The notes: a model not told the origin generated them from the letters alone. A DNA stretch of 64,000 nucleotides from Gyrodactylus bullatarudis (GCA_012064415.1 SSNU01000063.1:349450-413449); one strand, 5' to 3'. Shown: positions 11,825 to 22,787, counted from the first letter of the stretch. Numbers and translations: made by a program.

Positions 11825-13807
11825 TTATTTTAGATACAAGACATTCTGACCATTGATCATATCTTTAATTGGTCGAAGTTGTTTCAAAACCTCAGCCAGC
11901 ATTACGTCATAGCTTTGATTTTTAAGCAATAACTTTTTCATTTTAATTTTCTTCATAAGCTCGGTGAGTGTGATAGGTTTTCTCTTTAAATACTTGGCAA
12001 CTGCAGCCATTAACTCCGGATCTACTTTAACACTTGGACTGCTAGTAGGTAGTTCCGAAGCAAGGTTGCAGTTCAAAATTTTGTTCTTCAATTTGTTTGC
12101 TTGAGTGGTATCTTCGTCTGATTTTTTAGCAATCTTAGCATCGGGAGGATTCTTTCCTTCGAAATCAGATGAATCAGAGGCTTCTGAAGACGATTCACTG
12201 CTAGAGGTTCCCTTGTCCGAAGAATCATCATCAGAACTGTTATTATTTGCTTTCTTTCCTGCCTTACTTTTCGATTTGCCAGAATTTCGATTGTCTCCAG
12301 ACTCGTTTCCGTCACTATCCAAATTATCATCCGGCTTATCTGATTGATTATCTTCTTCTTTTTCATTTTCTTCCTCATCTTCACTAAGATCAGTGAGTAA
12401 AGCCTTTAGGCCAGCCTCTTCATCAACCCCAGTAACCTCGTAGAGTTTTTCACGTTCCTCCTCGGACATTTTTTCTTCATCAGAGGAAGAATTGGTCATG
12501 TAATCTACTTCATCGCCCATGTGATCATCTGGATCACTTTCATCTTGGGCTTCTTCTAAATAATCCATTTCATCATCCTCTGATGAGTCAAAGGGATCAT
12601 GATGACGCTTACGACGTTTTCTTTTTGTACCATGCCTCTTTAGGGCCAAAGCAAGTTGTTTAGCTTTTCGTTTCTTTTTTTCCTTGGAGTTTTCTGGAAA
12701 ATTTTTTTGTTTAGTTTTAATTTAGAATATGGTAATTTTTGCATACTTTCTTCTTCCTTTTTAGAAGGGTCTACTTCATCTTTCTCATCATCTGCTTCGT
12801 CCTCAGCATCAGCCTTTTCATCAAGATCATCGAGATCTGTCAACTTGAACGACCGACGATTATTTTTCTTGCCCCTGAAAAAGAAAGATATTTTAAAGGG
12901 AAAAGGTATTTAATAATAGAATAAATGGTAGTAATTACTTTTTTTCATTAGAGGTAGTCGGAGAATCCTTATCCTGTTCATTTTTTTCATCTTCATTGCC
13001 TAATTTCCTCTGAACCATGACGTTAAATAAATTGAGTGTCTTGTTAAGCTTGCTATACTCAGCTTCAGCTTCATCTTCCTTTAGAAATCTGTAATTGACC
13101 TCTGGATTCATTTTGTACCAGTCTTGGATAGGATAAGCATCGAAATTTCCATCTTTTGTTTGGCAAAATAGGTAGTAATCAACATTATCAGATACAGTGC
13201 CTTCACGAGCACCACGATAACGTTTAGCAGTTTTTCCCTTGCCTACAGTCATAAGCCACGGTTGATCATCTGGCTTATATTGGCGCTTGTTGATACCATA
13301 TTTTTTCATTCTAGCTTCCTGGCGTGCTTCCTTACCGAATTCTGAGCCAGCTCCCTTAGTTGGACCGTCAGGAATGTTATTTGCATTTTTGAAATGCTTC
13401 AAATTATTTTCACGTTGCATAAAAACTTCGACAGGATTTGCAGATTTGTTGGCACTGAAGTCAACTTTATCTTTTTCATGAAAACGTAAAACACTAAACT
13501 TTCTATCTTTTCTATTCGGTACACGAACACACATTTCTCGAAGTACATTTCCAGATTTTTGAGCACTACTACTAGCCTCAGGTTTGGGTCGGGAATTTAT
13601 AACAGATGAAGATGTTTGAGGTTTATTTTGAATTGAGACAATAGGTTGTTGTTTTATCTGAGAATTTGATTGAATTGTTCTATTTATAACTTTGATAGGT
13701 GCTCCAGCTGGGGTTCTTAAGAAAATATGATTCTGAGGTGTTTGATTTGTTGAAAGACGAACAATAGGAACTGATGATGTTTTAGGTTGACTACCAGGAC
13801 CAGACAT
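11825..13807 (-). CDS. TfIIFalpha: transcription initiation factor IIF subunit alpha (RAP74)
   Basis: The large subunit of general factor TFIIF binds RNA polymerase II, helps it join the pre-initiation complex and stimulates elongation. Three exons join in phase: 13807-12939, 12874-12747 and 12693-11825, giving 621 residues. The two introns are 64 and 53 bp with GT-AG ends. The N-terminal dimerisation region is clear (residues ~95-260, including CVRVPNRKDRKF, QPWLMTVGKGKTAKRYRG and NVDYYLF). A long acidic and Ser-rich middle (with EVDYMTNSSSDEE) follows. The C-terminal winged helix is present (KYLKRKPITLTELMKK, ending in LRPIKDMINGQNVLYLK), which in known RAP74 binds the FCP1 phosphatase. Length is near the 517-577 of human and fly. 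The start is the only upstream ATG in frame. Confidence 0.93.
12694..12746 (-). other. 53-bp intron 2 of TFIIF alpha
   Basis: The minus strand reads GTATGC at the donor and AATTTTCCAG at the acceptor. Splicing joins GAA-A to AA-AAC and keeps the frame. If it is not removed, the exon 2 frame ends after about 20 more codons. Confidence 0.8.
12875..12938 (-). other. 64-bp intron 1 of TFIIF alpha
   Basis: The donor GTAATTAC and the acceptor CTTTTTCAG on the minus strand join phase 2 to phase 2, restoring a lysine codon before GKKNNRRSF. Confidence 0.8.
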
Positions 13808-13973
13808 CTTGTATTCTAATTTGGTGTTGAATTTTCAATAGTAATATGATAATTATAAAATCATAAGCATAAATCTGAGATAAAGTATATTTTGATTTAG
13901 TAGAAAAATTTAAACAAAATTCATTGGTTGTTTATTAAGTGAGTTTGTTTTATTACCCCCATCGCTTAAATTA
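13808..13973. promoter_or_regulatory. divergent TFIIF alpha / SLU7 promoter region
   Basis: Only 166 bp separate the start codons of the two head-to-head genes, one for RNA polymerase II initiation and one for splicing. Both 5' UTRs and a shared promoter must fit here. No TATA box in good position is seen on either strand. Confidence 0.6.
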
Positions 13974-15401
13974 ATGTCTTTCGTACCAAATTTTCCCCCG
14001 TCACTACTCCGTAAAAAGGGCGAAGAACCAGATGGCGAAGCGAAAAAAAGCAAGGAAGACTTCAAAAGATTGAAGGAAATAGAGGAGGCTCGTAAATTAG
14101 CCATGATGCCGGCTATGAAAGACGAAGAAGGCCATGATATTAATCCTCATATTCCCCAATATATTATGCAGGCACCATGGTATTTTGGATCATTGACGCC
14201 TACATTAAAGCATCAACGGGATGTGAAAGCCTATGGTAGCGATAAAAAGAGCTCCACTATCAATGATTGGTATATCAAAGGTCCTCCAGTTGGCTCCAAA
14301 CGAGCAAAAAAATATATGGAAGGAGCCTGTGAAAATTGTGGAGCTCGTACTCACAAAAAGAAGGATTGTCTCGAACGTCCTAGAAAGTTGGGTGCTAAAT
14401 TCACTAACAAAGATATCGCCCCAGACGATATTGATCAGAAAAACATTCACTTAGATTTTGATGGCAAAAGAGATCGTTGGAACGGCTACGACCCAGCAGA
14501 GCATTCTCAGTTAGTTGAAGAGTTCGCCAAACTAGAAGAAGCAAGAAAGCTTGTTAAAGCGAAAAAATTGGAAGATAAAATCACTGAGGCATTTAAGAAG
14601 CCTGAAGGCTTACAAGAACCAGGTGCATCTGCTTCAGCTCCTACTTTGGATGAGGGAGACGAAGAAGATGAAGATCGATATGGGGATGATATTGATATGC
14701 CTGGACAACGATTCGACACCAAACAGAGACAGTCCATTAGGAATTTGAGGATAAGAGAAGACACAGCAAAATATTTGTTTAATTTGGATCCCAACAGTGC
14801 TTTCTATGATCCCAAGACACGTGCAATGAGAGAAAATCCTTTCGAATCAACTGGAAAAGCAATTACAGAAGTTCCTTTCGCTGGTGATAACTTTATTCGA
14901 TATGACGGAGATGCTATTGAGTTCTCTAAGAAGCAAGTTTTTGCTTGGGAAATGCACGATAAACTTGGCATTGATGTAAACTTGCAGGCTGATCCTACAA
15001 GAATGGAGTTACTCGCTCAAAAGATCCAAGAGGCAAAGAATGAAGTTCAGTCCACAATGAATGAAGAAGTTCATGAGAAATATGGCGGCAAGGAATATCT
15101 CAACAGTGTGCCAAAAGAAATCATCCTTGGCCAATGGGAAACGTATGCTGAGTACACTCCTACTGGTAGAATTATCAAAGGTTCAGAAAGAGCTTCTATT
15201 AAATCATGTTATGAGGAAGACATTTACACAAATAATCATACTTCAGTATGGGGCAGTTATTATCACAATGGCCAATGGGGTTACAAATGTTGCAAGTCAT
15301 TCATTAAGGAGTCTTATTGCATTGGCCTAAAGACAGCTGAGGAAATGGATGAGATTGCTCAAAAGTTGGACCCACAACTTCCACCCTCAGAGAAGAAATA
15401 A
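13974..15401 (+). CDS. Slu7: pre-mRNA splicing factor SLU7
   Basis: SLU7 is a spliceosomal second-step factor that holds the cleaved 5' exon and helps choose the 3' splice site. This single open frame of 475 residues has the family's hallmarks in order. DINPHIPQYI is at ~55-64. A CCHC zinc knuckle CENCGARTHKKKDC spans 119-132 (C119, C122, H127, C132). ERPRKLGAKFT and DGKRDRWNGYDP follow, then the acidic DDIDMPGQRFD block, LDPNSAFYDPKTRAMRENP, and near the end HTSVWGSYYHNGQWGYKCC. Human SLU7 is 586 residues. This protein stops soon after the conserved YC motif and lacks the long Lys-rich tail. No intron interrupts it. AATAAA lies 49 bp past the stop. It is divergent from TFIIF alpha and convergent with the membrane-protein gene. 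Confidence 0.95.
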   Translation: MSFVPNFPPSLLRKKGEEPDGEAKKSKEDFKRLKEIEEARKLAMMPAMKDEEGHDINPHIPQYIMQAPWYFGSLTPTLKHQRDVKAYGSDKKSSTINDWYIKGPPVGSKRAKKYMEGACENCGARTHKKKDCLERPRKLGAKFTNKDIAPDDIDQKNIHLDFDGKRDRWNGYDPAEHSQLVEEFAKLEEARKLVKAKKLEDKITEAFKKPEGLQEPGASASAPTLDEGDEEDEDRYGDDIDMPGQRFDTKQRQSIRNLRIREDTAKYLFNLDPNSAFYDPKTRAMRENPFESTGKAITEVPFAGDNFIRYDGDAIEFSKKQVFAWEMHDKLGIDVNLQADPTRMELLAQKIQEAKNEVQSTMNEEVHEKYGGKEYLNSVPKEIILGQWETYAEYTPTGRIIKGSERASIKSCYEEDIYTNNHTSVWGSYYHNGQWGYKCCKSFIKESYCIGLKTAEEMDEIAQKLDPQLPPSEKK

Positions 15402-15449
15402 GTTTTATCTTGATTCATTTTGTACATAATAACTTGATAATTGAGTAAT

Positions 15450-15455
15450 AATAAA
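15450..15455 (+). terminator. polyadenylation signal of SLU7
   Basis: AATAAA lies 49 bp after the SLU7 stop codon, within the 107-bp gap to the stop of the convergent gene. Confidence 0.6.
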
Positions 15456-15489
15456 TAAGAGATTTAAATGAAAATAATGAATTTTTTGT

Positions 15490-15495
15490 TTTATT
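15490..15495 (-). terminator. polyadenylation signal of the orphan membrane-protein gene
   Basis: AATAAA on the minus strand starts 14 bp after the TAA of the last exon. The two convergent transcripts probably overlap at their 3' ends. Confidence 0.5.
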
Positions 15496-15508
15496 TTAAT
15501 AAAAAAAA

Positions 15509-15678
15509 TTATTCTTTAAATGAAAAGAATTTGCGGACCAAACTCTTGGGCTCTCTCCGAATTTTGCTAGGCAAATGTTCATAGACCAATGGTGCTGGCG
15601 TTGCTATAGAAGGCATGTTCTTATCAGAATCAGTGGTTGTTTCAGGAAATGGTAAAGTTCGACTTAATGGCGTCAACA
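15509..15678 (-). CDS. orphan multi-pass membrane protein, last exon
   Basis: The exon has a CTTTCTAG acceptor, is entered in phase 1 and ends in TAA. It encodes a Pro-rich, basic cytoplasm-like tail (LPFPETTTDSDKNMPS, SKIRREPKSLVRKFFSFKE) with no membrane segment. Phase fits the exon at 17569-17962, whose frame is open in the same register. With the two other exons it completes a 319-residue protein. I do not recognise the family. Confidence 0.6.
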
Positions 15679-15865
15679 CTAGAAAGGATTTGAGGGTAAT
15701 GAAAATTATTTTTTCGACATTTTAAATATTTGATTATAGATATTTGATATGTACTTGCAAGTAACCCCACGAATAATTATTTTTAAAAGAATGTTGATAA
15801 AAAATTTTATAAGAAACTCATTTAAAACAAAATATATACTAAATTCTATCATATAAGTAAATACT

Positions 15866-15908
15866 CACGTGAGTTATTCGGAGAAAAAAAAATTTCACTC
15901 CAGCCTAC
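15866..15908. repeat. solo end fragment of the TAGGCTAGGGTG MITE family
   Basis: The stretch from ACTCACGTGAG through GGAGAAAAAAAAATTTCACT to CCAGCCTA parallels the right end of the complete MITE at 60208-60664. Only the terminal ~40 bp are present. Confidence 0.45.
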
Positions 15909-16837
15909 AGTTGTCGCCAAAACCAATTTTTTTGGAATATCTCACTGAGATATTATCTCAGTTAATATATTATTGTAATATATGGTGACTACTAATAAGT
16001 AATGTTTAAAACATTTTATTTTATAATGTTTACTTAAAATAGCATTATCTAATGTCATTTTTGACGATCATTCTTTCTCTCATATAAGCCTGCTTTAAGA
16101 ACAAAATCACACCTCTTTCATGAGCAATTTTTGTCAAAACCTTAACCCTATGTGCTATAATTCTGAGATTAATCTTTTTTTACAGAGATATTAAAGCCGC
16201 AAAGATGATGTCTAGAAGAGATTATAGAGGTGTGATAAATTAAGGATTTGGACAAAAACAAAATGTCTCCTAAATTTACAGTCAAGTCGAGAGAAACAGC
16301 AAAAGTAACATGAAATAATGATTCCCCGCAAATTATCAGACGCAAGACCTGGAAAATGAATCAAATTTGTTTGATAAAATAATTGTCTTCCATATTACTA
16401 GGATAGAAAACAAATTGTTTACCCTGCTACTTGATAATAACCAAAGATTTAATTCATATTCAAATCTGTCTTTTCAATTTACAGATGAGATTGTATATTT
16501 CTTTTTTTACAGACATGATTGTTTCAAGCATTGTAAAGCTAGTTGATAAAGATGAGAAATTACTATTCAAATCAAACTGGACAAAAATAAGCTAATTTTT
16601 TGAATTTCAATCTTAGAGATCAAAATTTTTGTCGATTACGAAGATTTCTTGTTTCTAATTTCTTCGTCTAATGTTGATTTCAAATATCAGCATCGAATCA
16701 CTTTAAATCCTTGAAATCGATGAAATTTGAAGCTCAAACGTTAAGAGGGCGCGTTAAGTTTATCCATTTTCAAGATTTGAAAATCAACCTGATTTGTAAA
16801 TACCTGTATCAATTTATCCCAAATAACCATAACTATT

Positions 16838-17277
16838 TAGCCCTTGAAGTCCCAAAGTATTCAATCTCATTGTATGCATAAAAAGGTCAGAAATTGGTCA
16901 AGTCAGTTCTGAAGGGGCCATCGATCAAGTCCACAGTGAACGTCTCAATTTGGTCATTATCATCATTTTCAAATCAGCCTTTATTGTCTATCTACTCATG
17001 AGTTTACATTCACCTTCACAAAATGAAATAACCTCTTACCCTAGTAGCAGTTATCATAACGAAAATATTAAAAAGAAAAAAATAACGTTTAAAAAATTAA
17101 ATATTTGGAAAAAATCAACTTTCTTTAAACAAGTATAGCACTAGTTTGACGAATGACAGAGCTGAGATTTTTGCGTATTTCAGGAGATTAATAGATTTCC
17201 TATCGAATGGGGGAGGGAAGTTAATAATGAGTTGCTGGTAAGTGGCTTTAAAGTCACAGTGGGACTTTAAGAATTAA
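16838..17277. repeat. piggyBac-like MITE candidate enclosing a copied exon
   Basis: The left end reads CCCTTGAAGTCCCA after TTAG, and the right end GTGGGACTTTAAG before AATTAA. Together they form an imperfect terminal inverted repeat of a type that goes with TTAA targets. Bases 17083-17202 match 46706-46826 elsewhere in the window. Inside lies the 202-bp inverted copy of a host exon (16865-17066). The ends are diverged, so the boundaries are tentative. Confidence 0.4.
16865..17066 (+). pseudogene. inverted 202-bp copy of an exon of the orphan membrane-protein gene
   Basis: This is the reverse-orientation copy of 17747-17948, apparently differing at one base (GTCAGTTCTG here, GTCAGCTCTG in the exon). 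It includes the frame for the fourth membrane segment (IIIIFKSAFIVYLLMS). It ends at GAAAAT, where sequence passes into a dispersed repeat. It sits in the intron downstream of its own source exon, 680 bp away, so the primary transcript can fold into a long hairpin. Confidence 0.85.
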
Positions 17278-17568
17278 ATATAATCTTATAATTATAAGTA
17301 TACTCATAAGTAAATAAAAATCTATGAAATGTTTAAAAAGTTTAAAATTAGCCGTATTTTCGAAATTCAAATTGAATTTTTTTCAGATATATTTTAGTGA
17401 CTTTTCGGACTTCATCTCAACTAGGCTTAGTTTGAAAAACAATCTTTCAGTCCACTGGGTTAAATTCCATCATTGAAAAGCCTCTCAAACTCAAATACAA
17501 AAGTAATGATTTTGAGCTGTTTCAAATGGTTTATGAAAAAATACGGTAAAAATAATTTTTAAACTCAC

Positions 17569-17962
17569 ATTTTTCTAAAGGCTTTTTCTGTTTCACTTCT
17601 AAACTCTGTTGTACATCGTCTTTGGGGTTGTATGAAGCTACTGAATTACTCCTGAGACCATAAATGGAGCTTCGATTTGAGATTAGATTTATCTGCTGAG
17701 AGTACCGATGCACATTGTCAAAGCTGACAGTGAGCTCTTGAATTACATTTTCGTTATGATAACTGCTACTAGGGTAAGAGGTTATTTCATTTTGTGAAGG
17801 TGAATGTAAACTCATGAGTAGATAGACAATAAAGGCTGATTTGAAAATGATGATAATGACCAAATTGAGACGTTCACTGTGGACTTGATCGATGGCCCCT
17901 TCAGAGCTGACTTGACCAATTTCTGACCTTTTTATGCATACAATGAGAAATATTTGTACAAT
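17569..17962 (-). CDS. orphan multi-pass membrane protein, middle exon
   Basis: The minus-strand exon lies between a TTTTTTTCAG acceptor and a GTGAGT donor. It enters in phase 0 and leaves in phase 1, matching the exon at 24799-25194 and the one at 15509-15678. It encodes residues 133-263. The first ten (IVQIFLIVCI) finish a membrane helix begun in the previous exon. VSSEGAIDQVHSE is a loop, LNLVIIIIFKSAFIVYLLMS is the last membrane segment, and the rest is a polar Ser/Asn-rich tail. A near-identical inverted copy of bases 17747-17948 is at 16865-17066. The family is not recognised. Confidence 0.6.
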
Positions 17963-18060
17963 CTGAAAAAAATAACATATCTGAGATCATAATTTGACAC
18001 ATTTCTAAAGCTTTTGTTTATAAAAATTCACTGATATTTAATATAATATCACATATATTT

Positions 18061-18120
18061 GAAAAAAAAATTTCCCGAACAATGTTCCATGTTAATCAAA
18101 AATTGATATTTTAACCATAA
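18061..18120. repeat. dispersed ~60-bp repeat
   Basis: The block CCCGAACAATGTTC, then ATCAAAAATTGAT and TTTTAACC, recurs at 52343-52390 next to the piggyBac element. It is probably the end of a small transposon family. The other end was not found. Confidence 0.4.
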
Positions 18121-19501
18121 AGAACACATTTTTGAAAGTCAAAATGAATTTGTTCTGATATACGAAAATCCCATTTTCCCTAAAACCATCAAAATTTACC
18201 TAATTTCCTAGGACTTTTTCTCAACATGTGTAAAAAGACTCATTTTTTACTACAAGCCCCAACTTTATATTAATTAAGATGGTTACACCGGCCAGAATTT
18301 ATAATTGACAAATGAAAATGGAGCTTTTATCCATTCAACAGCATTAAATAAATATTTTTACTTTAGTTATAGAAGAACCTAGTTAGCAGACTTAACGTGT
18401 AACAAGTCATAAACGATTCCTAGCCAAATCTCGTGAATGTTGAGATCGAGATATACATCAACCAGCTCATTGAAGTCGTCAGGCTAATGACGAATTCAGA
18501 TTCCCTTACATATGTTTAAATCAGAAATCGAATTATAAAATATTGAAGAAATTGAATTTCGACTTTCTCACATTCGAGTTTAATTTGAGAGAATATAGAA
18601 GGAATCAAAATTTGTCCAAAAAAAGTATACTTAACTTTAGAATGATAATTTCCCAATCCAAAAAAATATAAAATATTAAATTTATAATGCATTTTCATAG
18701 GGAAGAGGGCTCAAGTGTTTATTTTCTTCCTCTTATCGTCTTTCTCTGTATTTATTCCAAAGGATTAAAAGAGAATTTTGTCTAATTTCTAGATATGTAT
18801 TCTTTCAATGCTACTTTATATGTCTGGGTAAATAGAATTTTTTTAGTTTTTTTACAATCTTCTATCGATATCAAATACAATTTATGGTGCCCGAAGTATT
18901 GGAAATCATTGGCTAAAAAAACATGATTTCTAGCCATTAGGTCATGCCAATAAATGAAACTCTCCAAGATTTCACCACTACGAGAAAAATTTTTAAAAAT
19001 ACTATACGATAATAAAAAACTGAATAAAATTTTTTTCTCACTCATAGTTTCAACAGGGTCTAATTTATATTGAAATTATGTTGAGAATTCAAAATGAAAT
19101 TGATATCGGCATTTATTTTAACTTCAAAAGACTCTTGAATTTAGGATTTTTCTTCTTTACTGAATAAAATTTAAAGTTCAAACAATGGAATTCTTGGGCC
19201 CGGCTAAAACAAGTACATATTTAAAAAAATTTCAATTTTTCATCGACTGAATGGCGCAAATTCTTTCTTTCATTTTTTAAACTAATCATTTTTTACACCT
19301 CATCATCGAGTGAAATTCAAATTTCGGTTATTTTTTAATTGATCATTTATATAGTGGTCGCAAAATTTAGGTTTTCACTTTAATTTTTCCTTTAACTTCC
19401 TAATTTAGATCCAACTCTAATAAAACATATACCAATAGAATTGTTACAGCCCATACAACATTTTGGTAATGTTATTTTTACAAATTCATTCAACGGTATT
19501 T

Positions 19502-20604
19502 ATTACGATAAAAATATTCACGTAAATTTTTAAATACGTCCGAAAATCCACATAAATTCCTAATTGGAAAAGTAGAAAAAGGATATATTAACACCAAATG
19601 TACATTTCTCAAAGGTTCATCAGTAGTGCCTCTTTGATAATGATAAAAGTTAAAAGATGAATGAAAATAATAATTTACAAATTATGAAAGAAATAGTAAA
19701 AGTTGACGAAAAATAGAATAAATGTAAGCTGAAAAAACACCAAAACTCTCCAATAAATAGCAACAGTGGAGAGAAAAGTGAAAAAGCTTACATAGGCCAA
19801 GGTAGTTGAAGGTTATAGGAATAATTCTTTTGAACACATAAGTCTGGTTTATATAAATTTATGAAGAATTTCTCCTTCACCCAAACGTCTGTACTGTCAT
19901 CACTCGGGTTTTTGTATAAAATTGAAAAATTCGAAATTGAAGCCTCATGCCCTTCCTGTCTAAGATGCCTAGTTATCGCTGTATCTTTCTTAAGGTGATC
20001 GTTCCCTCTAGTTGACAACTTTCTGATTGTACGTCCTATATAAGAAGATCCGCAGTCACATTGAAATTTATAAATCAATAGAGTCTTCTCTTCAGGTCTC
20101 AGTAAATCTTTGTGAATCAAATTGAACAATCTCTGAGTTTTAAATACAATTTTCAATTGTATGTTGTTATAATGTTGATCGATGAGATTTGTCAACTTTC
20201 CCCTTAAATCATTACTAAAACCATCTCCTTTGAAATTAAGTTTCATGAAGATTGTGGTCTTCTCAACTTCACCTGTGTTTTTAACGACATCCCTATCGAC
20301 TGGTAAGTTGATAAATTTGTCCACAAATTTATTGGGATACCCATTTTCCATTAAACACAACTTCAAATTCTCTATTTCCTTTGGAATTTCTTCTGAACTC
20401 GCTATCCTTCTTATCTTCTTACTCAATCCAATTACTAGACCAACTTTATGTGAAATAGGACTAAAACTAGCAAAATGCATTGTCCGTCTTTTTCTTGAAG
20501 ATGTTTATTTGAATTGAGCCGTCATCTCTTCTAGTTAGTTTAACGTCTAAGAAACTCAGAAAATCATTAGATTCTTTTTCCATAGTAAATTTAATATTAG
20601 AATG
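19502..20604 (-). mobile_element. 5'-truncated Penelope-like retroelement
   Basis: The insertion is flanked by AACGGTATTT on both sides (19492-19501 and 20605-20614), a 10-bp target duplication. The minus-strand coding part begins within the reverse transcriptase region (KFTMEKES, FLSFLDVKLTRR). A small deletion near GACAATG shifts the frame relative to the 38-kb copy. From there an open frame of 230 residues (20480-19788) holds the GIY-YIG endonuclease (CGSSYIGRTIRKLSTRGNDH) and the terminal NYSYNLQLPWPM. The 3' tail carries a hammerhead motif at 19591-19629. Confidence 0.88.
19591..19629 (-). ncRNA. hammerhead ribozyme motif in Penelope-like copy
   Basis: On the minus strand the order is GCACTA, CTGATGA, ACCTTTGA, GAAA, TGTACAT, T, TGGTGT. 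Stem I pairs GCACUA with UGGUGU using two wobbles. The palindrome AUGUACAU forms stem III. Core boxes are intact and stem II is weak. Confidence 0.65.
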
Positions 20605-20677
20605 AACGGTATTTGAAAAATTCAAAAATACTATACTTCATTAAGATACAAAACGCAATATTTATGTTTTCACTTTT

Positions 20678-21658
20678 TTATTTCAAGAAATCCCCTTTAT
20701 TTTCAATGGCATCATTACATCTTTGATTCATAGACATAAGATAGGGATCAAGATCATCTTTTCTAAAAGAATCCCACTCTTTAGTGATGGCATCTTTCAG
20801 TTCTTATATATTTCTGTATTGCTTCCCATTTTTGTAAACTTTCTGAGATAGAGTTCCGCATATGTTCTCAATTGGTTTGAGATCAGGACTTCTAGGTGGC
20901 CAGTCCATGATATTTATACCAGCTTTGTCTAAGAACTCTTTAGTGGATTTAGAGTTATCATGCTGAAAAATCTATCCATTTTCTAATATCTCTTCTTTAA
21001 ATGGTATCAGGGAGTTTTCAAGAACTTTTTGATAGGTTTCTAAATTCATCTTGGAGCTTATGAATTCTAGCCTCAGAGTCCCTCCATAACTGATGCCTTC
21101 TCAAACCATTACTGAGCCACCACCAAAATTTCTTTTGACTGTTTACGATTTTGAACGATATTTTAGTTGCCAACGATAACTAAGGCCATCAGGGCCGTCT
21201 GAATTGAATTTCTTCTCATCTGAAAATATGGCTCTTTTACAATCAAAGTTCTCTCTTATTTTTCCTTTGACCCAGTCTAGGCGTCTCGATTTATCGATTT
21301 CAGATAAGAAACAAACTCGTTTTGCCTTCCTCCAACGACATTCAAGGTTTTTCTTGGCAGTATTTTGGAGTGTTCGTAAACTAATGTTGAGATTCAGTTC
21401 ATTTCTTATCTGTGAACAATTCTTCTCATCTTTTTCAATCATCCTTTTGATCTTTCCCAACATCAAATTAGTAATTTTAGGCTTAAGACCTCGCTTAAAT
21501 AATTTTTTCTTGTACCCCTTTCTTTTTAGAAGGTTGTTGATGGTGGTACACGAACAACCAAGCAATTTAGCTATTGCTCGGTTGCTTAAATTTCGGTTCT
21601 TGAGCTCAGAAAGCTCATTCAAACGATCGTTTGTGAATAGCCGATTTCGATTAGGCAT
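20678..21658 (-). pseudogene. Tc1/mariner transposase pseudogene
   Basis: The frame starts at ATG (21658) with MPNRNRLFTNDRLNELSEL, then a paired helix-turn-helix DNA-binding region (LSNRAIAKLLGCSCTTINNL). The catalytic part has the first aspartate in IFSDEKKF, the second in FQHDNS and the glutamate in SPDLKPIEN. Four in-frame stops follow the GPDG block (two replace expected Trp codons, for example SVMV-stop-EG). About five residues are missing between the second D and the E (29 residues between them instead of about 34). It cannot make a working transposase. Confidence 0.88.
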
Positions 21659-22787
21659 GAAAATTTTTTTTTCAGTAGTTGAGCTAGAAAAATTTCATGA
21701 AAATTAATTTATCATACTTGAGAAAATGGGATGCTTACTTACCGATAGAATCAATTATGAAAAAGTGAAAACATAAATATTGCGTTTTGTATCTTAATGA
21801 AGTATAGTATTTTTGAATTTTTCAAATACCGTTGAATGAATTTGTAAAAATAACATTATCAAAATTTTGCATGGGCTGTAACAATTCTATTGGTATATGT
21901 TTTATTAGAATTGGATCTAAAATAAGGAAGTTAAAGGAAAAATTAAAGTGAAAACCTAAATTTTGCGACCACTATACTACTTGAAAATTGAGAACTCTGA
22001 GAATCAGTCCGTAAAATTTTTTGAGTATACCGAAAATAGAATCTTAGATTGGAAAAAACCCCCGGAGGGGGTCAGCCTACTAGAATAGCCTGAATAGGAA
22101 AAAGTTAGCTGAAAGTTTTTCTAAGAAAAGAAAACAATAGAAAGTATAAATTAGCGCACTGAAATACTTTCGAGAAGTGTTAAAATTTTTAAGCTAAAAC
22201 AGAAGCGGCAAAATTCCAACTTGAATAGGAATACATGGGAATAAGGATGAATTTTATCAAAAATGGTTGTTTTTCTTAACAAAAGAAAGATAAAAATGTA
22301 ATTATTCATCGAGAATTAGCTTTCAATTAACATGAAGAGAAAGAATTGTAACAGAAAATCCCCAAGTTTAACCCTGCTGTTGTACAAATATGACCTGATT
22401 CATCATCATTTACCGAAAAAAGAGAAGATTTTTACATTGCAAACCTACTGAAATTCCTTTGTAGAAGATGCATTATTTTCCTCTATTATACAATGTATAA
22501 TAAACATATGTAATTATTACGAGGAAATCACATGGGAAAAAATGAATGAATTCTCGATAGGATTTGCAAGTTTCAAGTTGCTAATACACATCATGATTCA
22601 ATAGGAGAGCTGTTTATACTCTTTGTCAATCTTCATAGGCTTCTGAGATTTTCAAAAAATAAACTTGGTAGGGGACGAGAGAGGATATTAATAAAAATAT
22701 CTAGAAATTTGTGTCTAGGCAAGAAAAATATAATCTCAGTTGTTGAAAGAAGAAATTTGAATTCAATACTATATTAAAGCTAGTTAA

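Larger units (their letters stand above)
19352..21974 (-). mobile_element. Tc1/mariner element split by a Penelope insertion
   Basis: Terminal inverted repeats of about 215 bp begin TAGTGGTCGCAAAATTTAGG and are flanked by TA on both sides (19350-19351 and 21975-21976), the Tc1/mariner target. The right repeat (about 21757-21974) is continuous. The left repeat is cut after 19501 and resumes at 20605, the gap being a Penelope-like insertion with a 10-bp target duplication. Without the insertion the element is about 1.5 kb. The transposase frame (20678-21658) is broken, so the copy is dead. It lies in the first intron of the orphan membrane-protein gene, in the same direction. Confidence 0.88.

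Noticed and set aside
12105..12924. plus-strand Ser- and Phe-rich frames opposite TFIIF alpha
   Set aside because: They are antisense reflections of the acidic, Ser-rich region of TFIIF alpha.
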